From Arabidopsis thaliana (Eukaryota > Streptophyta > Magnoliopsida > Brassicales > Brassicaceae), in the NCBI RefSeq assembly GCF_000001735.4, contig NC_003076.8:5084001-5148000 (forward strand): DNA of 64,000 nt, given 5' to 3'. Of this stretch, positions 23,101-34,700 are shown piece by piece. Numbering within the stretch: position 1 is the stretch's first letter; each line of letters opens with the position of its first letter. Position numbers and translations under genes: made by a program. Below the pieces are notes generated by a model that saw nothing but the letters and a program-made list of their open reading frames with translations, ran no database searches and was not told the origin of the DNA.

Positions 23101-26100
23101 GCCCAACAGCATCAATATCAGAAGCGCGAAACTCAATTGCATCTGCTGCTTGATGAAAAGATAATTTCTTGAACCTATCATTTCCCTTTGCTGTTTTGTT
23201 TTCTTCTTCAGCATCAGTATCTTGTCTGTCATCTACTAAACAAGCCCTCCAGAAACGCATGAGTTCCAACAGACGTCCTAGTGATGCTTGAATGAGGAGT
23301 GGGAATTCATCAGGAAGCTTTAAGATGAAGTTTGCCATTCCTCTCATGACTGCAAAACGACGATGAGGAAGGTATCTAACAATCCGGTTCAGGACTTGCA
23401 CTGCTTCCACTCGAACTCCAGGATCAATACTTATACCATGCTGAGGTATTATTTCCGTGATCTTATCACTCCGGCCAACTTCCTCAATCAGATAAGGTAT
23501 GCACTTCAGCACTGACTGGAAGAGAGATCCTTGAGACTTTTCTTTATTCACAGCATCTGCATATAACATGAAGGTTAGCGAAAAGTGTTTTCGGAAAGTA
23601 ACAGCCAGGGGATCCTAGGTAGAAAATCAAAAATAATATCACACTTAAATACACACAACATATAAAGATTTCTTAACCTCCTCACAAAACCATGTAAATC
23701 AGACTAAGCTTTTTGCGTAAAACTAAGTTTACCGATTGTAGTCCTCGATGATGTTAGAAGAGCTTGACTGTAGGTCCTGTGGCAGGATCTTAAAATTGAC
23801 TCAATTGCTGCTTTCACCTTTGGTATGTAATGGCCTATCCCATGACCTATTAAGTGAACACTAAGAAAAGTTAAGTGTATGAAAGGAAAAGCTTATTGAG
23901 ACCTACTAACAACCTAATTCAGGTTAACGGGTTACCCTTAAATATCTCCAACCCAACATACTGGCTTGAAGGCGACATAACAAGGGCAAGTAAAGCACGG
24001 AGACCAATAATCTTTGCTTCGCTTGGACTATCTTGCTTTAACAGTTCTAGTAACATGTGATTCATAGCAAAGTCAAGGTTATGTTCAGCTATGGTCACAC
24101 AGAACTCAACGAGTTTATCTTGCTGGACATCCTGAGTGAGCATTCCTTTTCTCAGAACTGTTAGCAATTGTGATGTCACACTATCCAAGTAATCCCATAT
24201 ACGATTTGGTGGCTGGGACGAAGCATAGACACTCAAATAAAACCTCAACACCCGGTGAAGACAATCAAGTGCCATGTAGCGATGGTTCTTATCCTGCATA
24301 TAAGGCGCAAAATTCTCTATAATGACCAAGAACAAGCTTGAAAAAGAACAATGAAGTCACAGGTGCTCAACATACTTGAAAAAAAATAAGCTGCTGCAGT
24401 TACAACTGCACATCAGGGTTTGGGACGTGATAATTGGTTCCATGCATTCTTACTTAATTTAAATTACGAATACAGGCAAACTTACTCTCAGAAGCTTGTA
24501 CAGTTGTTCCATGTGAGAGCTTAAATTATGATGAAATATAAGCGGGTCACCGAGACAGAGAAGAAGACTCACAAGCGGATAGCCAACCTATTCATCCAAT
24601 TATACATGTTAAGGACTGTAATCACAAGGTAGGCATACAAAAGTGATACTAAATCAGATTGACGTACACCAAGATGTTTACTCTGTTTCTCCATCCACTG
24701 GATTAGCTGCACTCTGATGCGTCCAACAGCCTCATACCAGAGTGTCAGTGCAGGTTCTGCAACTGAAGGAGGCCACTGGCTTTTGCCACCATCGGAAAGT
24801 GGCGCCAAGATGTTAGAGAGCATATTGCAAAGCGCATGATAAAGCTCACTTTTACGTTTGTGTATATCCCGGATAAGAGGGTTTGCTTTTGCTACAAAGG
24901 AGGCAGACGCATTCAGCCCACCCTCACTCTTAACCTGTAAATAAACATACTGTCACGTTCACTTTCTGAAGCCTGCCTTTTCTAAGATATCTGAGACATA
25001 CCCCAAGCTTCAAGTAACGCATCCCATTAATGATGCTGAGAGTTTCACTTCTTGCAACGCTTGTATCAATCCGGCGAGTATTGAGTTCCATGAAAAACCT
25101 CTCCGTGACAGAGCTGAATCTGTTAGTGAAAATTAAATAAATGGATAAGAGTGGTTGTGGCTTAAAATAGATCATCACTTTCACAAATTCTTTTCTGCCA
25201 ACTAAACTTGTGAATGGAAGTCCACATATTCTTTTCATTTATACTTTAGCATGCTTGGAGGATTGATAACTTACAAAATGAATTACCTAATACGGGACAG
25301 TGCACCCAGGAGTTGAGCAACCAAGTCAAGAAGGAGACCCCTCAAATCGACCAGCGATGGGTATTCCACTTGGCTAACAACCCTGTAACGGAGAAGCACC
25401 CAGAACTTAGAAATTCAGGTTTTTACAACTCGAAAAAGGAATGCCAAAGGATAAAAGAAGTGTTTAGCGAATCATATAAAATTCAACCGTTCCAGATTCT
25501 GAAATCACTACCTGTCAGCGTTGATTAGCCAATCAAAAACAAAGTTCTCAAGTCCAGACCATAGCTTCTCTGCCATTCACGAGAGATGTTCTTCTTTTAG
25601 CAAGGCAGTAACCACATTTTGTTGAAAAGAATCTAAAAAGAGAGACTAACAAACCAGTGAGCCCTTCCTGCGGGCAACACTCCACAAAGCGAATGCAAGC
25701 TGAGCAGAAGATGCACTCAACAGCCAACTGATTCCAGTAATGTAAAACCATATTTTAGAAAGTTGAAAACCAATATCGAAAATTGATTAAATAAGCCATT
25801 AAAATATTAGGGTTCATAAATGGAGGTAAGAGTACTAAGAAACAGAGAAGTAAGAGTAAAACAGTCTGGTCAGTTGGATCTAGTGTACATAGTTACCAAA
25901 ACCCCGAGGAATTGTTCCTATGAAGAGTCGAAAGAAAATACCTTTCTCTGGAAAGTCGAGGCATCATTTGCACCTTTAGGTGATTCACTGCAAGCCACAA
26001 ACAAACACAATATTAGTAATGGTCTAGAGAAGTGGCTTCACCCAATCATAGATAACATCTAGTCAATAAATTCACCTATACGAAGAAAAAGTGATAATCC

Positions 26101-26793
26101 ACATAAGAATTATGATAATGCACCAAAGAGTCCAAAAGAAACACTGAAACATAGAAGATCAATGACTCAAACCTAAAAATAATGCAAGATGTAGAAATAA
26201 TAGCCTCGTGGGAGACAAGGTCTTCTAGACGTATTTCATACAGACAAGAGTCAGATACCATCTAATTGTTAAGAGAGAGAAATAACAATATACCCACCTT
26301 TCCCTCCATCTAAGAAGAGCTTCTAAAAGAGGAACAGGTGTATGACGGGCAATCATAGCCAATGAATCCAACACCTGCTCATAAGCAGGATCTGATGGAC
26401 GAAGGTACTGTCCATCCTGCAAACATCATACCAAGAACCACATCACTACCAAAGAGCTATTTAAGAACAAATACGTATACTAGTCAGTAAGCTACAGTCG
26501 GAACAGCGGCATTTCCAATTCAATGTAATACTTCCAGTAAACCGTACTCAAGACTAAGTTTCAACTACTGAGAATGAAACTATCTAATTTGCAGATACCA
26601 ACTCCTTAGAGCACTGAAAACTTAAACTACCTGACTCTATATGGATTCAAATGTGTGTTAAAAAAAAAAAAAAAGGCTTATTGAGAAGGAGAGGAACCTG
26701 AGCCTGAGCTGTCTCGATTCGTCGTCTTGCGAGAGGCAGGAAACGCTGAAGAAGCGCTTCTACTATCAATTTCGCAGCACTCCCAGACTTCAT
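17188..26793 (-). CDS. Furry/Tao3-family ARM-repeat scaffold protein (At5g15680)
   Basis: Seventeen exons, from 26793-26698 through 26416-26298, 25987-25942, 25727-25655, 25569-25512, 25382-25287, 25119-25002, 24934-24668, 24587-24486, 24293-23936, 23846-23733, 23556-22925, 22798-22602, 22274-22052, 21895-21776 and 21310-20534 to 20253-17188. All phases agree and the product is about 2,121 residues. It starts [18 protein letters not shown]. Most of it is helical, ARM-like sequence without catalytic motifs, with a Ser/Gly-rich low-complexity stretch in the last exon ([22 protein letters not shown]). This matches the Furry, Tao3 and Mor2 family, which scaffolds NDR/LATS kinases with Mob proteins in cell morphogenesis in animals and yeast. 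The plant role is not well established to my knowledge. The gene lies just downstream of a Mutator-like insertion. Confidence 0.93.
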
Positions 26794-27363
26794 CACGTTC
26801 AGCAAGAATAGATCCTCAAAAGCGAAATGTCCTCTAAATTAAATTAAGAAAAATTCAACAATAAGATTTATAGACCCGAATCGAACAGAATACGAGACTG
26901 AATCTCGTGAAATTTTCCCAGAAATAATGAGAAATACCAAAGGAGAGCACCACGAATCACGAAATCATTCTAGGGTTTAGTTCGTCGATCCGGCAAGAGA
27001 ATCGCTAAGAAATTTCTTTGATCGACGACGAGCTTCCTCGTTCCTCTTTTCTTATTTGTTTTTGTTTTCAATATATTTTTTTTGTTTCTTTTTTTTTTCT
27101 GAAAAGTGTTTAACGTTAAGATGTTTAATAAAAATCATTTGTTAACTAACAACATTTAAGGTAGATTCAATTAAATAAAACAAACAAAATACAACAAGTA
27201 GTACAGTATAGTATCAATCTCGGGATCTTTTGTCTGAAACTAATTATATTTTTGTCAACGTCTCGAAAGTAAATTAGAGAAGCTATATAGATTTTTTGTT
27301 TTTTCATTTCGCATAATTGACAAAAAATTTACAAGACTATTAATTACCATGCTTATTTTCTTT
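26794..27363 (-). promoter_or_regulatory. Promoter and leader of the Furry-like gene
   Basis: About 570 bases separate the Furry-like ATG from the left end of the Mutator-like element. No clear TATA box or long open frame is present. The proximal 250 bases are probably leader. Anything further upstream has been displaced by the transposon. Confidence 0.45.
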
Positions 27364-27695
27364 GGATTGGCTGATTTTTGAGGTATAAACTATTTCGATT
27401 CTCAGCTTTCACTCCCAGACTTTTGGGCCCTTAAATTTCCACCATCAACTTTCATATTCCTCAAAATTACATCATCTACTTTCGAATTCATGCTTAAACA
27501 TACATTTTCAATTGAACCATTCATTTAACCGGGATTAACAACAAATCTGCGTTTACTGTACCGCGATTGCGATTAACCCGACTAATACCCAGACCCATTA
27601 AGAAAACGACGTCGTTTTCATTTCGTTTAACTCATCAAAAAGAGAAAGAAAACGACGTCGTTTTCATTCTTCTTTAACTCTCAAATCGATTTGGT
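27364..27695 (+). repeat. Left terminal inverted repeat of the MULE
   Basis: It pairs with 30438-30769 in inverse orientation over about 330 bases with scattered substitutions and single-base indels. It carries two copies of the palindrome AAAACGACGTCGTTTT (27603-27618 and 27649-27664). The transposase ATG at 27820 lies about 125 bases inside, so the repeat probably serves as promoter. Confidence 0.9.
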
Positions 27696-27819
27696 CGTTC
27701 TTCTTTAATCTCGACACTGTGAAATTAGGGTTCTTGAGAGAGAAAGACAAAAGGGGATTTGGAGTTTTCTTCTTCGATTCGAATTATTGGGTTTCGATTT
27801 GGGTTTCGAATAGGGAGAA

Positions 27820-29456
27820 ATGAAGAATTGGTGGGAGGAAGGATTGATTTACCAAAGCGATCCAGATGACCCCGATTTCGAACCTCCAGAGAGTGACATT
27901 GAAGCCGACGATGGAAGTGATAGTGGTGATAGCGGAGTCGAGGAGGACGAAGCCACCGGAGTTGAGGGAGACGACGTTGGGATAGATGGAGACAGAGAAT
28001 CTGATGGAGAGGAGAATAGAGAAGACGATGGTGACATAGCGTCTGATGGAGACGTCAATCTAGAAGACGATGGAGACAGAGATGAAAGTCAAAAGAAGAG
28101 GACGAGAGAAGAGAAAAGAAAGGAGGAAGAGGCTGAAGAAGGTCAAAAGAAGAAGAGAAAACAGAAGAAGGATGAGCCGGAAGAAGATTTGGCCGAGAGG
28201 TTTGAGTTCGAGATAGAGGAAGCAGTAGCTATGTGGTATGATGAGTTAAAGATTAGAAGGAACGAAATACCAGAAAGTAATAATGAAGAAGAAGATCATG
28301 TGATCACTAGAGATAAGAAGATTAGGTTAGCTTCGGATGATAGGTTAGCTATAGGCAGAACATTCTTCACTGGTTTTGAATTCAAAGAGGTTGTCTTGCA
28401 TTATGCAATGAAGCATAGGATAAATGCTAAACAAAATAGGTGGGAAAAGGATAAAATTAGCTTTAGATGTGCTCAAAGGAAGGAGTGTGAATGGTATGTC
28501 TATGCCTCATACTCTCACGAGAGGCAATTGTGGGTTTTGAAGACCAAATGTCTGGATCATTCTTGTACTTCTAATGGAAAATGCAAGCTGTTGAAGAGGA
28601 AAGTGATTGGTAGATTGTTTATGGATAAGCTAAGGTTGCAGCCTAATTTCATGCCTCTTGACATTCAGAGGCATATCAAGGAGCAATGGAAGCTAGTTAG
28701 TACTATTGGACAAGTGCAAGATGGAAGACTTCTAGCTCTTAAGTGGCTGAAAGAAGAATATGCCCAACAGTTTGCACACCTTCGAGGCTATGTGGCAGAA
28801 ATCTTGAGTACAAACAAAGGATCAACTGCAATTGTTGATACCATTAGGGATGCAAACGAGAATGATGTCTTCAACCGGATTTATGTTTGTCTTGGAGCAA
28901 TGAAGAATGTGTTTTACTTCTGTAGGCCTCTCATTGGGATAGATGGAACGTTTTTGAAGCATGCGGTTAAGGGATGTCTGTTCACTGCTATAGCTCATGA
29001 TGCGAACAACCAAATCTATCCAGTGGCGTGGGCAACTGTTCAGTCTAAGAATGCAGACAATTGGCTCTGGTTTTTGAATCAGCTGAAGCATGACTTGGAA
29101 CTAAAGGATGGCAGTGGCTATGTGGTCATATCAGATCGTTGCAAGGTTAGTATTATCTTATGTCTAATTGTTTAATTATGTATAGATGATAGTGCTTTAT
29201 AGATGCTAATGTGTTTGTATTTGACAGGGGATTATTAGTGCTGTCAAGAAGAAGAATCAAGAGATTAAGGTTTGTTTCTGTTTTAGGCTGCTGTTTGGTT
29301 AGCCATTTTGGTGCTCATGTTTGAATGTTGTTTCTGTTTTAGGAGGCTGGAACATCTCAGCCTACAATGGAGCTCCAAGAAACAACACATGGAGCTGATA
29401 CAATCACACTCACTCAGAGAAGCAGTCAATGGGATCAATCGGACCAGTTGGACTAG
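27820..29456 (+). CDS. MuDR-family transposase, internally deleted
   Basis: Three exons (27820-29145, 29228-29269, 29343-29456) with GT-AG borders give about 493 residues. Residues 10-160 are acidic, then Lys-rich. A MuDR DNA-binding region follows near 185-265, with a Cys/His zinc pattern (FRCAQRKECEWYVYASY, then TKCLDHSC). The MULE catalytic domain begins near 373 with GIDGTFLK, holding the first catalytic Asp, and reaches VISDRCKGIISAVKK near 435-450 with the second. The sequence then jumps to a short unrelated tail (KNQEIKEAGTSQPTMELQ). The segment that should carry the third acidic residue and the CxxH motif, and the C-terminal zinc knuckle, is absent. DNA binding might persist while catalysis should not. 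A spliced mRNA is inferred. Confidence 0.8.
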
Positions 29457-29822
29457 TTCTAGTTCTCAATCCTCTTTTGTCTATTTTGGAACAATCTTAA
29501 CAATCTTCATCCTCTTTTGTCTATTTTGGATGATGTATTATTCGGTTAATGTTTAGGATGTTCTTTATCCTCTTGAGGCTTTGTAGGATGATGTATTATT
29601 CGGTTAATGTTTTGGATGTTCTTTATCCCTCTTTTGTATGGATTCTTATCTATTCTTATGTTATGCATCGATTCACATTAGACAAAGACACATAAGACAT
29701 AACATAGATAGATTCACAAACCCTCCATCGTTTAATCTCGACACTTACACAATCCAAAACAAAGACAAACATAGCCAAACCCCTACAAGCTTCAAAACAG
29801 AGACTAATCCAATACTACAATT
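29457..29822. repeat. Internal MULE spacer with short tandem duplications
   Basis: The gap lies between the two convergent genes. TCCTCTTTTGTCTATTTTGG occurs twice (about 29470 and 29509). A unit of about 45 bases beginning GGATGATGTATTATTCGG occurs twice (about 29528 and 29586, period near 58). I recognise no gene. The region probably holds overlapping 3' ends of both transcripts. Confidence 0.65.
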
Positions 29823-30402
29823 TCACTCCAAAACCTCAACAACACCTACACTCTTCCCCAAAGCCATACAATAGATGCAACAATCACAACAGCAACCCCT
29901 ACAGTCTTCAAAGCTGACTTTGCCATGACATGTCCTACCTAGCTCTTCCACATTCTCCTTCATGGTCAAGAGTTCACCCTCCATCTTCTTAATCAGCTCT
30001 TCCTCCATCTGCTTAGCGTTTTTATTAAGGAGCTCCATATTAACCATCACGTTCATTCTGAGGTCACTAATATTCTCTGCAACTCTCTTACACTTCTCAT
30101 TTACCATCTTAATTTCGTCCAAGAGAGCTTCATCAACCCATTTGAACAAGTGCTCTTCATTTTCTCTCTATAAAACAGAATTTCCAATCATTTACTCCTT
30201 CAATCAATCAAATATATCACAAAATCGAAAGGTGTACCTTCATTGCTATCGCACAACGGTAGAATCTCCGGTATGGATTCTCCTTTGTTTTCGATGTGAA
30301 TGTAATGATCTCTTCTCCACACCAACATTTCGAGGGGACACCAGGAGGACAGACACGAAATCCTGAACTGGAAGCGGATGAGTAGTAGCTGTTGGTGCTC
30401 AT
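29823..30402 (-). CDS. GRF-type zinc-finger coiled-coil protein inside the MULE (At5g15690)
   Basis: Two exons (30402-30238 and 30167-29823) encode 169 residues. A GRF-type zinc finger spans residues 26-67: CWCG at 26-29, NPYRRFYRC at 42-50, then HLFKWVDEA from 61. Cys26, Cys28 and Cys50 are present, and the fourth ligand appears to be His61. A helical, probably coiled-coil segment covers about 70-135. A cysteine cluster (CCCDCCIYC) sits within a hydrophobic C-terminus. GRF fingers occur in nucleic-acid-binding proteins, and in plants many short GRF/coiled-coil proteins are scattered in genomes. The start lies just inside the right TIR, so this gene belongs to the element rather than the host. 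Its role is unknown. Confidence 0.8.
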
Positions 30403-30437
30403 TTTCTTATAAAATTGTCGAATGAAGAACCCTAATC

Positions 30438-30769
30438 GACTAAATCGATTTTGCAGAAGAAGAAGAATGAAAACGACGTCGTTTTCTTTCTCTTTTTGAT
30501 GAGTTAAACGAAATGAAAACGACGTCGTTTTCTTAACAGGTCTGAGTATTAGTCGGGTTAATCGCAATCGCGGTACAGTAAACGCGGATTTGTGGTTAAT
30601 CTCGGTTAAATGAATGGTTCAATTGGAAATGTATGTTTAAGCATGAATCCGAAAGTAGATGATGTAATTTTAGGAATATGAAAGTTGATGGTGGAAATTT
30701 AAGGATCCAAAAGTCCGAAGGTGAAAACTGAGAATCGAAATAGTTTATGGCTCGAAAATCAGCCAACCC
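30438..30769 (-). repeat. Right terminal inverted repeat of the MULE
   Basis: The inverse partner of 27364-27695. It carries AAAACGACGTCGTTTT at 30470-30485 and 30516-30531. The GRF gene ATG at 30402 lies only about 35 bases inside, so the repeat is the likely promoter of that gene. Confidence 0.9.
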
Positions 30770-30778
30770 ATTTTCTTT

Positions 30779-31792
30779 TAATAAGTCTGTGGATGTGTTG
30801 GCAAAATTGGTTTAAGCGATTTGTCGCTTTAATGCTTATGAGCCGGTACGTTTCCGTTGAGCTGATGATTACAGATTTTGATTTTAGAGATTTGCAATTT
30901 GTGTTGAAGAAATGAAGTGGTTTCCGACGTTTATTACCATAGCCTTAAGCTGTTATTTCTTTGTGGAGCTTCGATTAGTTTTTCCAGCTAAAATTCCAAG
31001 AAAATACATGTCCGATTTTATTATCGGTGGTGATCTTTTACCGGAATTGTTGCTCTGACGGCGAAGGATGTTATCGGAATACTTTGGTTACTCATCTAAC
31101 ACGTGTTATGTTGTTGACACGTTCTTAAGGATGGAGTCAAATTGAAGTTTTCTTCTTGCATCGACATTTCTCTTTTGGGTCTGATAGATCTTGTTAACAT
31201 CTGTAATCGGGCTTTTGAAGTCCATTTTGTATGTTTGGTTTGTTTAATACAATATATTACACTTATGGGAAAAAAAACAAAAAAAAAAACAGACGTGTTA
31301 CATATATATTTTCAATCTATATTTTCTGTGAAAAAATGGCTTCCACCAATTCAGTTTCTCAGTTAATAGTAGTAATCCATTTCGTATAGTGAACACCAGT
31401 CAAGGCTTGTGGTACAGTTCTTGCTATTCTACAGTGTACCGACGGGTTTACACATGACATCAAATAGTTTCTAACCAACTTCCGGTACTCCCAAACCGGG
31501 ATTTCTCTCAGATCAGAAGCTACAACTCTCATCTCAGGAGGTTTCATTAAGCTTCGTCAGCACAAGTAAATTCAAAGGATTTCTTCTACTCCTTCTCTCT
31601 GTCTGCGTCTCTGTATACAAAACCCAGCAGCTTTTCTTTTGTTCTGGCCCTTGCAAGAAGTTTGTCTTTCTTCTCGTCCATCTAACACGTACAGCTCAAG
31701 CCTTGGGGTTGATACTATGTTCTGAAAGAATATTGTTTCTTGAGAGCTTCAGAGATGTCTGAGAATCTTAGTGGAAGACATTACTTTCTTTA
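30779..31792. other. Intergenic DNA and 3' UTR of RPOT2
   Basis: I see no gene. A perfect 12-base palindrome, TAACACGTGTTA, lies at 31097-31108 and contains a G-box. The last 400 bases before 31793 probably hold the RPOT2 3' UTR. Confidence 0.5.
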
Positions 31793-34700
31793 TCAGTTGA
31801 AGAAATAAGGTGAATCTAACACCACTTTTAAATCCAAATCTCCTCGTTCTGGCAGAGGAGGAAAGTCTAAATGAGGAAACGATTGCTCAAAGCTCTCCAG
31901 CAACTGTTAAAAAGGGAACAAAAAACAAACTCAGTTCATGAAGCAGTCTTCTACATGCCATATATACTGAACCATTTGAACATATGACACTTACATTCTC
32001 TAGTATCGGTTGTGAATACAGCTCAACAAACTTTTCCCGTAGTATTATGTTTAGTTTATCCACATCACACGCATGCGTCCAAAAAGAGTCATGAACTCCT
32101 GTTAGAATAATTTTTACATGCCATGTGTTAATTGACACAAAGACCAAGGTTAAGAAGAAGATGGAGGTCCAAAAGATTTAACTTGTGAAAAAAAGGACAG
32201 AACCTGCAAAACACACGCCTGCTCTTTTACAGGCAACCGCAGTCATCATCATATGAGACCCATCCAGGGAGTGAATAAAATTTGGAGGAAAAGCTGTCCT
32301 TTGTCGCCTCACAATGACCTACAAAAGCCCACGAAACTCTTTTAGGAATAGGCCTCTGCATCGTACTCTGTTTCCTTACTTATCTTTTGTTTCTATGTAA
32401 AACCAAGGTAAAGTGGAAGCAGACCTGATCAGTTTCATGCTGAAGCGATAGGGTCTGGAGGGATGTCTTTACCTGCATTCATTTTGATAGAAAGTGAAAA
32501 CAGTCACATTCAGATTCAACAGACGAGAGTAATGGTGTCAGTGATAACTTTTAGGAAGACTTACGAGTTTTGTTCCCATTTGGTGGTAAGGTTGTACAAC
32601 AGGAAGACCCAATGGGGTTGTCCATCGAACTGTTTCATTTTCTGAAGCAATAATCTGCTCATGAAAATTATTAAGGATTATTAAAAGTCCAAAAGCATAT
32701 TTAATTGACGCTGGAAAAAAGTCTACACACCTTCGCACATTCACCAAACCAACGCATGATGGCGCGTGCAGCTTGAAACATCTCATCTATAGCAGCTAAT
32801 GTTACCTGCCCCAAACATAACAAAACAAAAGATTATCCCCTCATAGCATTTTTACTTTTGAGAAGTTTCCAACGTACATGAGAACTAGAAAGTAGTAATT
32901 AATCATTTGTTAAAGCACACGCGTTCTTTGAAGATTAGATGAAGGAAATTGCCAAATTAAGATTTTCTAGTGCCAGTGCTTTATCTGTTGCTAATATACC
33001 TTTGCTGCATAGCAAGCAGCCCCAAAAACTTCTTTTTCATCACCAAAATCACTTCGTTCCTTCAACCTTCTCTTTATTTGATCCCGAGCGCCAATGTAGG
33101 TGACACCATAGACTGATGTCATAACCGTCTGCTTTACAAGCTTACGATCCACCTACAGATTTTGAACAACCGTCAACAAGTTGTATCAGCTGACCAGTTA
33201 TGTGAATGAGTAAACAATGTACCCAAACAAAACAGATATCAGGCAACTTGCTCACATGCCAATACTACTACATATACATTAGAACGGTTCATTAAAATTT
33301 ATTGGTGATTTAACAATGTTTTTTGAGGATGTAATGTATGAGATTTCTACTCCACTATGCAAGCACGGAAGCGGAAACCGAGAAACACAAGGTTAGGACA
33401 ATGGAAAAAGAATGAAAAGAATTTCATACGGACCTGGTTAAGTAATTTTCTTGCACGCAATGCCTCTGGAAAAACTTCAGGATCTCTGTCTGCATCTCGG
33501 CGCATAATATCAAGAACCCTGCAGGTATATGCATATGAAATTTTGAATGGACATTTATTTACTCGATTAAACTTAAGTTAGCTTTAAGCAGTAGATGCAG
33601 AGCTTACCTGGTAGCTATTCCTGAATAAACATCTGCCGGCTTCTCACCTGCAACTAGATTAACAGCTTCTGCTCCTAACTGATAATCATCTTATAAAACC
33701 ATAATCAGTAAAGAAAGATGACAAGCAGCCAACAAAAAGAACCATAGAAGATTAAAAACAAGAGAATTACTGTGTCTCTCCCAAGAGCGGCATAATGCTG
33801 TAAACCATTGCAGGAACCATCCTGGCCAGAACCAAAGTGAAGGAAGGGAAGTTCATTTGAAGAAACACACAGATTGAACGAGAAACTACAACGTAAAGTC
33901 AAAAAAAAATTGAAGCCTTCAGGAGAAGATGCCAAAGTGGCAACTTCTACCAGAAAGTACCTGATGTATAGGAATATGTGACAGAACTGTCTCTGGGGAT
34001 GGGCTTCTCAGAGCTTCAGTCAGACTTATGCAGACAGCCAAGCACTGAAATGGGTCTTCAGCCTGCAGCCACCATCTGCTTCCTTCAAGTGGTCTGTCTG
34101 CCGAATCAAATATGTCATCCAAGTGATTTTCAGTGAAAGCTAGCCGTCCATCAAGTGATAACTTATCTACACCACCAGCATACAAGTTTGCTAAGTGTAT
34201 CTTCAGCCAGCGTAAGCCTGAAATTCCCATAGGCCTTCCCTCAGCAAACTCCAAAACACCCCGACACAAATCAGAGCCAAGATGATTTAAGTGTGGGGGC
34301 ATGGGATATGCACGACCCCGGAAGTCCATATTGTGGGGATAGTAAAAAGCTTCCTCATCTTTCATTTTCCGTGCTACCTGCTCACATTTAAACAGTTATG
34401 AACAGAACTCTCAAACTGGCACATTACTTTAATAACAAGGCGGATAAAGCTCACCGAAAGCTTGAGTTCTGTGTCACATCGCTGAGAATGTCTCTCGCTG
34501 TTCACCTTTTTAGCAGATTTGACTTCCCACTTCCATTTCTTAAGAATGCCCTCATCTTCAGTATCCGGCTTTTCTGGTAAAGGAACCTGCAGTTTGAAAT
34601 TAAAGAATTAAAGAGGCCTCGTGATGCACAAGGGATAGAAAATATGTCTGCGCCAACAATAACTAATGTCAAACTGTTGTACAGATGAAAAACAGTAGCC

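Larger units (their letters stand above)
27355..30778. mobile_element. Complete Mutator-like element (MULE) with 9-bp target duplication
   Basis: The element is 27364-30769 (3,406 bp). The direct repeat ATTTTCTTT occurs immediately outside each end (27355-27363 and 30770-30778), a perfect 9-bp target duplication as made by Mutator transposases. The ends are long inverted repeats of about 330 bp that begin GGATTGGCTGATTTT on the left and GGGTTGGCTGATTTT on the right. The cargo is a MuDR-type transposase reading rightward and a GRF zinc-finger gene reading leftward, tail to tail. The TIRs are roughly 90 per cent alike by eye, so the insertion is not very recent. The transposase is internally deleted and probably cannot mobilise the element by itself. 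Confidence 0.92.

Noticed and set aside
27849..28058. Ser/Pro-rich minus-strand frame in the MULE
   Set aside because: It is the antisense of the acidic Asp/Glu/Gly-rich N-terminus of the transposase.
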